From an uncultured Clostridia bacterium (lineage in GTDB: Bacteria > Bacillota > Clostridia > Oscillospirales > Ruminococcaceae), in NCBI GenBank assembly GCA_947302065.1, contig CAMYUO010000095.1, positions 1-6,966 on the forward strand: a stretch of 6,966 nt of DNA, in the 5' to 3' direction. Each line of letters opens with the position of its first letter. The stretch's first letter is position 1. The notes under the pieces were generated by a model. That model was not told the DNA's origin. It ran no database searches and was given only the letters and a program-made list of their open reading frames with translations. Below, one piece after another: positions 1 to 5,964 of the stretch. Position numbers and translations under genes: made by a program.

Positions 1-517
1 CCGTATAGCTCTCGCTCTCCTCGATGTTTCCGCCGTAGATGTTCTGCTTGGTCGTGTATGTTATCGTCGCCTCGGAAAGTCCAGCTACCGAGGTCGTGAT
101 GTTGTCCATATCCTCGGTCGAGAGCGTAATCTTCTTGGTGTTCTTCCTGTCGGTGCTGCCGCCGAACATAGAGCTCATATCAGGCATATTGCCGCTGAAT
201 GACGGTCTCTGATTTCCACCGCTGCTGCTTTTGCCTGAACGGCTGCTCTTTTCGCCCGATGAGCTTTTCTCACCGCTTGAACCGCCGGAAAAGTTCGGCA
301 TACCGCTGCTCTGTGACTGCTCATAGCTGATGTCGAGCGCACCCGCATTCAGATTGCGGAACTGCTCTGCAACATCTGCCTGACCGCCCTTACCGATAGC
401 GATAACGCACACGATAGTTGCCGCACCGACGATTATGCCGATAGATGTCAGCAGTACCTTGAATTTGTTCTGGACGAGGTTTATCCTCACCAGATTGAGT
501 ATCTCAGAAAAACGCAT
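1..517 (-). CDS. MacB/FtsX-type ABC transporter permease, N-terminal part (runs off left edge)
   Basis: The visible 172 codons begin MRFSEILNLVRINLVQNK, a typical cytoplasmic lead-in of MacB/FtsX-family permeases. One membrane helix follows at about residues 20-43 (FKVLLTSIGIIVGAATIVCV), then the start of an extracellular MacB_PCD-like domain (LSTEDMDNI... near residue 132). There is no N-terminal ATPase domain, so the ATPase must be a separate protein, as in Bacillus YknXYZ; it is not in this window. In family members the permease works with an ATPase and a HlyD/MacA adaptor to expel peptides or drugs. Residues about 66-122 are an unusual Ser/Gly/Lys/Met-rich insert (SSGEKSSSGEKSS, then MPDMSSMFGG) between the first helix and the folded domain. 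The ATG lies one base after the stop of the upstream adaptor (TGA-T-ATG), so translation is probably coupled. The substrate cannot be read from the sequence. Confidence 0.88.
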   Translation of the reverse strand, partial: MRFSEILNLVRINLVQNKFKVLLTSIGIIVGAATIVCVIAIGKGGQADVAEQFRNLNAGALDISYEQSQSSGMPNFSGGSSGEKSSSGEKSSRSGKSSSGGNQRPSFSGNMPDMSSMFGGSTDRKNTKKITLSTEDMDNITTSVAGLSEATITYTTKQNIYGGNIEESESYT

Positions 518-518
518 A

Positions 519-2030
519 TCACGACACCTTACCTTTTATCAGCAGCGTGTCGCCCTCGGCAACTCCCGATATCTCGGCGATGCTGCCGTTTGAAAAGCCG
601 ATATCGACCCTGACCTTTTCCTCGCCGTCGTCAGTCTTTTTCAGCACGTAGCTTTCGCTTCCCTCGGTGATGACTGCCTTGTTTGAAACGTAAAGCACGT
701 CCTTGACCTTCTTAGATATGAACGTTACGTTTGCGGTCATTCCGGAAAGTATCTTATCGGGGACTTTGGTGATGACCACCGTAACGGGATAGCTGACAGT
801 TGCTGATTTTGAATTTGATGTTGATGAGCCTATCCCGGAAACATATCCGCTGTAAGTTTCATCGGGGAATGCAAGGAAGCTTACATCGACTTCATCATTG
901 AGCTCTACCACGCCGATATCGTCCTCTGTAACGTTGACGGTGACGGTTACGCTCTGTGCATCGGCAAAGCTTGCTATCGCAGTTTCGGTGCTGAGCGTGT
1001 CGCCCTTTGAATATCCCACAGAGGTGATAGTTCCGCCGTACTGCGCAAGTATCTTTCCGTCCTTTACATACTCTTCAAATGCCGCAAGGTCTTGCTTTGC
1101 CGTCTCGACCTTTTCCTTTGCCTCTTCCGATGCAGTTCCCACGCCGCTTATCGCAACGTTGTAAAGATCCTTTGCATTTTTGTAGTACATGCAAGCCTCA
1201 TCGTATGTCTGCTTTGCTGCAAGCTCGTCTGCCGCACGGGAGCTGACTGCCGAGTTGTACTGCGACTGCAGACTCTCCAGCTGAGATCTGAGCTGTGAAA
1301 GCTGCTTTGAATCTGTGCAGGAAGATATCTGCGAGTTCACGTCGCTTATCTGGCTGCTGAGGCTGCTTATGTTCTGCGCTATCTCGCTGAGCTTTGCGTT
1401 GTAAACCGATTGTGCGTTCTGCCCGTCTGAGATGCGTGTATCGTATTCATACTTTGCCGAGAGCTTTGTCTTGCTCTCGTCTATCTGCGCCTGCTTGTAA
1501 GCAAGCTCTGCGTCCTCTACTGCCTTTTTCAGCAGCGTGCGTGCGCTGTCGATGCTGTCCTTGGTGATGGTCATAAGCGTGTCGCCCTTGCTGACCGTCT
1601 GACCTGCTGTAACGAGCACCTCATCGACCACCAGCGCAACAGATGACGATTCAGACTTTGTCGAAACGCTTGTCGAGCCGACCGAGCCGCTGCTCTTGCT
1701 TGAAGACTTGTTTGAGCTGCCCTGCATCACCGAGCCCATATCGCCCATTCCACCGGGTGCGCCCGAGCCGCCTGCCGAAGACGCCCCCGTGCTTTCGACC
1801 GACGCTGATACGCTTGTTGCATTGAGCTGCAAGTCATAGCTCTGCTCAAGCGACTCCACACTGACCGAGGAGCTTTCGCTCACGCCTGCGGTCACATCGC
1901 CCCGTGCCACAGTCACCTCTTTGGTGACCTGCACAGCGTCTTTATCATTATCCTTTATAAAGAACATATATCCCAGCACACAGCCGCTGATAACAACAAG
2001 TGCGGCTATGCCTGCAAGTATTTTTTTCAT
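519..2030 (-). CDS. HlyD/MacA-family periplasmic-adaptor-like subunit (adaptor 2)
   Basis: This 503-residue protein is a membrane fusion (adaptor) subunit of an ABC exporter. Residues 4-25 form one hydrophobic N-terminal segment. It contains ISGC, which fits a lipobox with Cys17, but hydrophobicity continues through VLGYMFFI before KDNDKD, so an uncleaved anchor is at least as likely. A Ser/Gly/Met tract spans about 81-130. The lipoyl half-motif VDEVLVTAGQTVSKGDTLM is at 135-153, a coiled-coil hairpin rich in Ser/Gln/Ala spans about 160-325, the second lipoyl half is at 327-357, and beta-barrel and membrane-proximal domains fill 360-503. Family members such as MacA or YknX are usually shorter (about 370-400 aa). 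The ATG at 2030 is chosen because GGGAG lies 6 bases upstream and MKK fits an anchor; a longer in-frame start at 2078 adds residues with no family look. The gene sits between another adaptor and a permease, in one operon. Confidence 0.9.
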   Translation of the reverse strand: MKKILAGIAALVVISGCVLGYMFFIKDNDKDAVQVTKEVTVARGDVTAGVSESSSVSVESLEQSYDLQLNATSVSASVESTGASSAGGSGAPGGMGDMGSVMQGSSNKSSSKSSGSVGSTSVSTKSESSSVALVVDEVLVTAGQTVSKGDTLMTITKDSIDSARTLLKKAVEDAELAYKQAQIDESKTKLSAKYEYDTRISDGQNAQSVYNAKLSEIAQNISSLSSQISDVNSQISSCTDSKQLSQLRSQLESLQSQYNSAVSSRAADELAAKQTYDEACMYYKNAKDLYNVAISGVGTASEEAKEKVETAKQDLAAFEEYVKDGKILAQYGGTITSVGYSKGDTLSTETAIASFADAQSVTVTVNVTEDDIGVVELNDEVDVSFLAFPDETYSGYVSGIGSSTSNSKSATVSYPVTVVITKVPDKILSGMTANVTFISKKVKDVLYVSNKAVITEGSESYVLKKTDDGEEKVRVDIGFSNGSIAEISGVAEGDTLLIKGKVS

Positions 2031-2031
2031 T

Positions 2032-2109
2032 TTATTCTCCCTTTCTCCTGTCAAAGTCAGGCATGTTTGAAGGGTCAAAGCCCTCAGGCATCTGTCCAGA
2101 AAAATCCGG
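2032..2109 (-). other. In-frame coding-like continuation after the adaptor 1 stop
   Basis: After the TGA at 2110-2112 the same frame continues for 25 sense codons, PDFSGQMPEGFDPSNMPD then FDRRKGE, to a TAA at 2032-2034. That TAA is one base before the adaptor 2 ATG, the same spacing as the adaptor 2/permease junction. The peptide repeats a motif found inside adaptor 1: PSGDMPDFSNM there, PSGE-stop-PDFSGQM here. I see this directly. That adaptor 1 once ended, or sometimes still ends, at 2032 is inference. The last codons carry the adaptor 2 ribosome binding site. Confidence 0.6.
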
Positions 2110-4023
2110 TCACTCGCCGCTCGGTGCAGACCTCTGCTTTTCAGAGCCTTCCGAGCTGTTGCCGCTGTCGCTCTTGAAATCGGTCATACCGCTCATCGCT
2201 GTATAGTTGAAATATACATTGACCGACTGACCGCTGTAAACGTTCGCATTCTCGTCAGCAGTTACGGTGACGTTGAATTTGACATCGACAAGGCTAGTTG
2301 ATTCGCCTGCTGCGATAGCCGTTATCTTTCCGTTTGAAACGCCCGTCTCGGACGAATAGATGACCACCGTGTCACCAATGCTTATCTCGGTAACTGCGTA
2401 CTGGTCAAGTTCAACTGTCGTTCTCATCTCGCTGCTGTCAACGTAGTAAACGAACGGTTCGCTGACATCGGCGTTCTTGCCTTTGGAATAGCTCAGCGAG
2501 GAGACTGTTCCTGCCTGCTTTGCGCAGATGTATCCGCCTGCAAGTTCCTTTTCAAATATGCTCAGGTTCTTGACTGCCGTGTCGTAAGCCGACTGCTTTT
2601 CTTCAAGTTCCGATTCAATCGTGCTCAGCGTGATGTCATAGTTGAACTTGGCATTTTCGCTCGCCGCATTCTCGGTGTCCATTTTATTCTTGAGCTCCAG
2701 CTTGTCGGATCCGTAAGAATTGCTCAGCTTGGTGTATTCGCTGCGCAGCTTGTTGAGATTGCTCTTTGCCTTTGAAAGCTCCGACTCCAGCTCGATTATT
2801 TCTTTTTTCAGACTGCTCACAGCGCTCTGCGCTTCGCTGAGCTTGCTTGATGTCTGCGATGACGTCTTGCTCTGCGATTCGTATTTTGTCTTTGCCGTGG
2901 TCAGCTTTGTGTTTGCCTGCGTCAGCGACTTGTTCAGCGCCGTGTACTGCTTGTAAGCGTTGTCGTAAAGCGTCTGCACATCGGTGCTCGCTGTCGCTGT
3001 ATCATCAGGTTTCACAGGGTCGCCCGACTGCTGTTCTGACGGTTTCTGACCTTGCTGACCGCTCGGCATTTCGCCCGGTGAATCAACACTCTTAGTTGCG
3101 GAACTTGTGCCGTCTTTTGACATATTTGAAAAGTCCGGCATATCACCGCTCGGCTTTGTTCCGCCCTGCTGCGTCGGAATGTTTCCGCCGCTTTGACCGC
3201 CGCCCTGCACATCGACATTAACAGTCTGCGCAAGCTTTATGCCCGACGTGTCCTTGCCGAGCGCATTGCCCAGATAGATGACCACGCTCGCAGCAGAGTT
3301 GTACTGCGTGACCGTGCTGTTGTAGCTCTGCGCCGCAGACTGATAATCCTTTGCCGCCTGCTCGAGCTGTTTATCCTGACTTTCTTTCTGTGACTGCAAG
3401 CTGTCCGCAGATGCCTGCTTGCTGTCGAGTTCCGACTGTTTTGACGAGATCTGCGACGGCACGCTGCTTATCGTTGAAAGCGCCTGCTGATATGAGTCAG
3501 ACGCCTTTTGCAGTGCACTGTCCAGCTCGCTCACAGCGTTTGCATATTCCTGCGCCGAGCTGCCGCCCTGCAAAAGCTCCGACTTGTAAAGTGTCTCCGC
3601 CTTTATCTTGTCGGATTCATACGTCGCTTTCTGCTTTATCAGCGCGTCATTTGCGCTCTGCTTTTCTGTTTCAAGCGTCTTTTTCGCCTTTGTCACGCTG
3701 TCGTCGGTCAGCTTGTAAAGCTTTGTGCCGACCTCGGCGCTGTCGCCCTCCGACACGAGCACTTCTTCGACCGTCAGCTTGACCGCCGTGTTTTCCAGAC
3801 CAAGCTCATCACCAAGCTGTGACGTCTCGATAGTTCCGCCCGCACTGATGATGCCGTCGTCAGCTATTTTTGCTGACTCCTGCTTGCTGTCATCGCTCTC
3901 CGGCTTTTTATCCTCACCCGCACTGAAAGCGTAAATGCCTGCCGAACCGCCTGCCATGATGACAGCGGCACACACCGCAGCGATCATCCGCTTTTTGCGT
4001 GAAAATTCAGATGTTTTTTTCAC
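2110..4023 (-). CDS. Large HlyD/MacA-family adaptor subunit (adaptor 1)
   Basis: This is the first gene of the exporter operon, about 637 residues. A basic N-terminus (SRKKR) precedes an anchor helix at about 13-33 (MIAAVCAAVIMAGGSAGIYAF) and an acidic linker. A lipoyl half-motif (VEEVLVSEGDSAEVGTKLY) lies at 85-103. Two long coiled-coil arms (about 110-245 and 346-495) are separated by a Gly/Gln/Ser/Pro/Met-rich stretch (about 272-345, including PSGDMPDFSNM). The second lipoyl half (AGTVSSLSYSKG) is at 504-515, then a beta-barrel to about 606 and a Ser/Glu-rich tail. It is much longer than usual MacA proteins and lacks an obvious membrane-proximal domain. The start is a GTG. The one at 4023 has AAGGA 11 bases and GGAG 3 bases upstream; the one at 4032 leaves only 2 bases after AAGGA, so 4023 is preferred, though not certain. 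The frame stays open past the TGA stop (see 2032-2109). Confidence 0.85.
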   Translation of the reverse strand: MKKTSEFSRKKRMIAAVCAAVIMAGGSAGIYAFSAGEDKKPESDDSKQESAKIADDGIISAGGTIETSQLGDELGLENTAVKLTVEEVLVSEGDSAEVGTKLYKLTDDSVTKAKKTLETEKQSANDALIKQKATYESDKIKAETLYKSELLQGGSSAQEYANAVSELDSALQKASDSYQQALSTISSVPSQISSKQSELDSKQASADSLQSQKESQDKQLEQAAKDYQSAAQSYNSTVTQYNSAASVVIYLGNALGKDTSGIKLAQTVNVDVQGGGQSGGNIPTQQGGTKPSGDMPDFSNMSKDGTSSATKSVDSPGEMPSGQQGQKPSEQQSGDPVKPDDTATASTDVQTLYDNAYKQYTALNKSLTQANTKLTTAKTKYESQSKTSSQTSSKLSEAQSAVSSLKKEIIELESELSKAKSNLNKLRSEYTKLSNSYGSDKLELKNKMDTENAASENAKFNYDITLSTIESELEEKQSAYDTAVKNLSIFEKELAGGYICAKQAGTVSSLSYSKGKNADVSEPFVYYVDSSEMRTTVELDQYAVTEISIGDTVVIYSSETGVSNGKITAIAAGESTSLVDVKFNVTVTADENANVYSGQSVNVYFNYTAMSGMTDFKSDSGNSSEGSEKQRSAPSGE

Positions 4024-4053
4024 TTGCTCCACATTCCTTTCCGCAAATGCCTC

Positions 4054-4100
4054 ATTATCTACTTTAAATATTAAAGCACTTAACTTAAATGAACTTTAAA
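4054..4100 (-). promoter_or_regulatory. Putative exporter-operon promoter with TTTAAAGT direct repeats
   Basis: On the minus strand TTTAAAGT (4100-4093), TTTAAGT (4089-4083) and TTTAAAGT (4068-4061) begin 11 and 21 bases apart, about one and two helical turns. A GATAAT (4059-4054) follows as a -10 candidate, with only a weak TTAAGT at -35. CTTTAA-ATA-TTAAAG (4062-4076) is also an inverted repeat. The layout suits a promoter needing an activator, such as a response regulator bound to direct repeats. The regulator is not visible here. Confidence 0.4.
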
Positions 4101-4148
4101 CCAATGTGAAATCCAGCTGAAAACCACCGCACCCACGCAAATCCGCAC

Positions 4149-4184
4149 AAAAAATCCCGCCTCCTGCACCTTGCAGAAAGCGGG
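4149..4184 (-). terminator. Rho-independent terminator, minus strand
   Basis: On the minus strand CCCGC-TTT-CTGCA-AGG-TGCAG-GAG-GCGGG forms a two-part stem with an internal loop, followed by ATTTTTTG. It lies just upstream of the exporter promoter and would stop leftward transcription arriving from the tRNA side, isolating the exporter operon. Confidence 0.65.
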
Positions 4185-4203
4185 TAAGATAATCTAACTT
4201 AAC

Positions 4204-4238
4204 GAATAGTGAATAATGAATAACGAATAGTGAATAGT
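4204..4238. repeat. Five tandem heptamers, GAATARY
   Basis: Reading the plus strand: GAATAGT, GAATAAT, GAATAAC, GAATAGT, GAATAGT. The 15-mer AACGAATAGTGAATA therefore occurs twice with a 21-base period (4201-4215 and 4222-4236). It is non-coding as far as I can tell. Similar short-period tracts recur between genes in clostridial and Bacteroidetes genomes; that is general recollection, not a search result. Confidence 0.7.
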
Positions 4239-4255
4239 ACAGAAATGCCCACGCA

Positions 4256-4336
4256 CCGCGAAAGGTTGTTAGCGACAGCAAGGCGCAGCGAGGGCGCTTG
4301 CAACCGAGCCGCTGAGCCGAGCGTGACCTTTTGCGG
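4256..4336. repeat. GC-rich structured intergenic element, likely dispersed repeat
   Basis: CCGCGAAAGGT (4256-4266) can pair over 11 positions, including one G-T wobble, with ACCTTTTGCGG (4326-4336), closing a 59-base loop rich in AGCGA, GCGAG and GAGCCG motifs. The tract is far more GC-rich than the heptamers beside it. A 93-codon frame overlaps it (4096-4377) but encodes an Arg/Ser/Leu-biased sequence with no protein character. I take it for an intergenic repeat or structured RNA of unknown role. Confidence 0.4.
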
Positions 4337-4380
4337 AGAGGAGGAGCAGCGGAATGAGCGCGGGACGATTTTAACACAAG

Positions 4381-4420
4381 AATAAAAAAATCGTCACAAG
4401 CGATATGTAGCTTGTGACGA
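4381..4420 (-). terminator. Rho-independent terminator next to the tRNA 3' end
   Basis: TCGTCACAAGC (4391-4401) and GCTTGTGACGA (4410-4420) form a perfect 11-bp stem with an 8-base loop. On the minus strand it is followed by TTTTTTTATT. It lies directly downstream of the tRNA 3' fragment at 4423-4445, so it is probably the original terminator of that tRNA. It now sits downstream of the integrase gene. Confidence 0.8.
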
Positions 4421-4422
4421 CG

Positions 4423-4445
4423 AGCTGGGGTGGAAGGATTCGAAC
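4423..4445 (-). other. Attachment site core: tRNA 3'-end fragment (probably tRNA-Gln)
   Basis: The minus strand reads GTTCGAATCC then TTCCACCCCAGCT, which is a T-loop with its closing G-C pair, the 3' half of the T stem, an acceptor strand CACCCCA and discriminator G. A72 followed by G73 is characteristic of bacterial tRNA-Gln with its U1-A72 pair. The 5' side does not continue as tRNA: the T-stem partner and everything beyond are missing. A 3'-only fragment beside an integrase gene and a tRNA-type terminator is the expected junction left by integration into a tRNA 3' end. Confidence 0.75.
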
Positions 4446-4505
4446 ATTATGTTTAAACCCTCGTAAAAGCCGTAGAATAGGGATAATATGATTATTAAAA
4501 TTGCG

Positions 4506-4536
4506 TGTTCAACAAATTTCCTTCAACTGTTCAACA
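4506..4536. repeat. Pair of TGTTCAACA direct repeats at the end of the integrase gene
   Basis: TGTTCAACA occurs at 4506-4514 and 4528-4536, 22 bases apart, spanning the integrase stop codon and about 60-90 bases inside the tRNA core. Direct repeats this close to an attachment core are candidates for integrase arm-type binding sites, which the recombinase's N-terminal domain would bind. Part of the repeat is coding, so chance is possible. Confidence 0.3.
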
Positions 4537-5570
4537 CTTTGGTGATTAATGATACCGTTAATATAGCTGTCCATCTTTGCATCACACTTAATACGTTCAG
4601 CCGAAAAAGTCTGCTGATAAACGGACTTTAGAATGTTGTCCGTAGCCCAACCGCCACGTTCCATAGCGTACTTGTCAGGAATACCGAGCATTAACATTAT
4701 GCTTGCATTTAAGTGCCTCAGGTCGTGGAACGTCATATCATCTATGCCGTGCTTCTTGACTCGGCGCTTAAATCGACCATAGAGTGCTCTCGGCGTGATT
4801 TGAAGAATTTGGTCGGTTTCATTCTCGTGCGGTATAGCTTTGATAAGTTCGAGTATGTAGTCGGGAAGTTGAAGTGTCCTTGCACTTTTCTCGGTCTTGC
4901 AGCCCTCACGCAGCTTGTTTCCGTCCTCGGTCGGAATGATAGTCCGTCTGACATACAGCAGCTTTTGCTCCTCGTCTACGTCTTGGAACTGCAATCCTGC
5001 AACTTCACCAATACGCAGCGACAGCCATGCAGCCAACAGAACAAACAGCTCGATTTCATCACCTTTAAATATATTGTAAATCGTCTCAAAGTCAGGCAAT
5101 TTCGTTGGTTTTCTGACGACTTTCGGCAGATTTACGCTGCTTAGATTGATATCGACCTCAAACATCTTTAACACGGACTTGAGCAGACCATAAGCATTCT
5201 TGACATACTTCGCACTTTTATTTTTTCTTTCGATTTCAATGGATATCGCACGCTGAATGTCAATTGGTCTAAGGTCACACAACCTTGTTTTCTGCAAGCA
5301 CTTAAATGCATTTTCCGCAAGTATAATATATGTGCGTATAGTTGTCGGCTGGATAATGCCTTTTCTTGTGTCGATGTAACACCTCATTGCATCTCTTAAT
5401 GCGGTGGTCTCATCGAATATGGTATTCCTGCCGTCGAGATAGTCCTGAGCCATTTTTAAAGCTTTTGCTTTGGTGGCAGCTGTGAATGACTTTTGTCTTC
5501 TGTTCCCAAAATCATCATAATAGGGAACAACTACATTGAATTTACCGCTTTTGAGTTTACGTGCCTTCAT
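4509..5570 (-). CDS. Tyrosine recombinase / site-specific integrase
   Basis: This 353-residue protein should catalyse integration and excision of the element at the tRNA core beside it. Residues about 8-45 resemble the AP2-like arm-DNA-binding domain (SGKFNVVVPYYDDFGNRRQK). A SAM-like core-binding domain spans about 55-150, and the catalytic domain about 160-345. The catalytic set is complete: Arg186 (LSLRIGE), a Lys at 225 or 228 (CKTEKSART), His282 and Arg285 (FHDLRH), Trp308 in the His/Trp position (GGWAT), and nucleophile Tyr318 (SVYQQ). Spacings (R285 to W308 is 23, W308 to Y318 is 10) are normal for the family. Length is typical of Tn916/phage-type integrases, so it looks functional. 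The ATG has GAGGT 7 bases upstream. A strong promoter lies just upstream (5636-5664). The stop is about 60 bases from the attachment core. Confidence 0.96.
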   Translation of the reverse strand: MKARKLKSGKFNVVVPYYDDFGNRRQKSFTAATKAKALKMAQDYLDGRNTIFDETTALRDAMRCYIDTRKGIIQPTTIRTYIILAENAFKCLQKTRLCDLRPIDIQRAISIEIERKNKSAKYVKNAYGLLKSVLKMFEVDINLSSVNLPKVVRKPTKLPDFETIYNIFKGDEIELFVLLAAWLSLRIGEVAGLQFQDVDEEQKLLYVRRTIIPTEDGNKLREGCKTEKSARTLQLPDYILELIKAIPHENETDQILQITPRALYGRFKRRVKKHGIDDMTFHDLRHLNASIMLMLGIPDKYAMERGGWATDNILKSVYQQTFSAERIKCDAKMDSYINGIINHQSVEQLKEIC

Positions 5571-5600
5571 TCTGATTACCTCGTTTCATATTTAATTATG

Positions 5601-5649
5601 AGGTATGATATAATGAAAGCTGTGCTTACACTTGTATTATATCACACCT
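5601..5649. repeat. Inverted repeat with two opposed extended -10 boxes
   Basis: Plus-strand AGGTATGATATAATGAAAG (5601-5619) and minus-strand AGGTGTGATATAATACAAG (5649-5631) match at 16 of 19 positions around an 11-base centre. Each arm holds TGATATAAT, an extended -10. The minus-strand copy is the -10 of the integrase promoter; the plus-strand copy would point the opposite way and has no good -35. The dyad suits a regulator binding across the -10 element. The XRE-type protein encoded next door is the obvious candidate, by inference. Confidence 0.6.
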
Positions 5650-5664
5650 TCTACCGGTTGTAAA
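5636..5664 (-). promoter_or_regulatory. Integrase promoter, sigma-A type
   Basis: The minus strand carries TTTACA (5664-5659), a 17-base spacer and TATAAT (5641-5636) preceded by TGA, so an extended -10. Only one -35 base departs from consensus. It starts right after the stop of the XRE-type gene and points at the integrase ATG about 60 bases away from the predicted start of transcription. Confidence 0.8.
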
Positions 5665-5666
5665 GC

Positions 5667-5894
5667 TTAAAGATTTAAAAGCTCATTAAGCTCTAAGTTT
5701 TCAGATATTAAGAATTTCTCGATTTTGCCAAGCGTTACGTTCTCGGCGTGCTTGTCATACTCTAGCAACGTGCGCTCAGTTACGCCGAGATAAGCGGCAA
5801 GTATATCGTTTGGGAGCTTATGGACTTTCTGATAATACCTGATTTTGAACCAAATCTGGTCGTGAAGTAATACATCTTCTTTTTTCCTTTTCAA
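5667..5894 (-). CDS. Small XRE/Cro-type helix-turn-helix protein
   Basis: This 75-residue basic protein has an XRE-type fold pattern: a first helix at about 13-24, a helix-turn-helix at about 28-47 (LPNDILAAYLGVTERTLLEY), then two further helices (LGKIEKFLI and LELNELL). It has no other domain. It is likely a DNA-binding regulator, or an excisionase-like directionality factor, for the integrase gene 96 bases downstream. The start is chosen at TTG 5894 because an exceptionally strong AGGAGGTGATT ends just upstream with AGGAGG 8 bases away. The GTG at 5903 overlaps that ribosome binding site and cannot be served by it. A weak -10-like TATAAA lies upstream (5935-5930) with no clear -35, so co-transcription with the RHH gene is possible. 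Which DNA it binds is not shown by the sequence; the dyad at 5601-5649 is a candidate. Confidence 0.8.
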   Translation of the reverse strand: MKRKKEDVLLHDQIWFKIRYYQKVHKLPNDILAAYLGVTERTLLEYDKHAENVTLGKIEKFLISENLELNELLNL

Positions 5895-5897
5895 TTT

Positions 5898-5908
5898 AAT
5901 CACCTCCT
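5898..5908 (-). promoter_or_regulatory. Near-perfect ribosome binding site that fixes a TTG start
   Basis: AGGAGGTGATT matches the 16S rRNA 3' end almost completely. The only start codon at proper distance is the TTG at 5894-5892. A strong site paired with a weak start codon is a combination often seen where expression level is tuned. Confidence 0.8.
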
Positions 5909-5964
5909 AGATTGTTGTACATTAGTCTATTTATACTCACTCTCGCTTTGAGTTTTACTGTTCT

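Noticed and set aside
2031..2078. Longer start for adaptor 2 (MTLQTCLTL...)
   Set aside because: The ATG at 2030 has a better-placed ribosome binding site and begins a normal membrane anchor. This stretch is better explained by the continuation of the adaptor 1 frame.
2110..2112. Selenocysteine or whole-genome TGA reassignment
   Set aside because: I see no selenoprotein context (no redox motif, no recognisable SECIS-type hairpin). Adaptor 2, the integrase and the RHH gene all end at TGA where reading on makes no sense.
3351..3822. Plus-strand open frames of 104-143 codons
   Set aside because: They run opposite to the adaptor 1 gene, with Cys/Arg/Ser/Leu-rich shadow composition and no ribosome binding sites. 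The minus-strand frame clearly encodes an adaptor.
4096..4377. 93-codon minus-strand open frame
   Set aside because: It covers a terminator, tandem heptamers and a GC-rich structured tract, and its Arg/Ser/Leu-biased product has no protein-family character.
4446..4508. Rest of a tRNA gene to the right of the T-loop fragment
   Set aside because: The 5' T-stem strand does not pair, and no anticodon or D arm is readable. Only the 3' fragment is present.
4713..5144. Plus-strand 143-codon frame opposite the integrase
   Set aside because: It is a shadow of the recombinase gene, whose catalytic residues are all in the minus-strand frame.
5609..5614. Plus-strand promoter at the second TATAAT
   Set aside because: It is not called as a promoter because there is no acceptable -35 at 16-18 bases. 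It is kept only as a hypothesis in the dyad finding.
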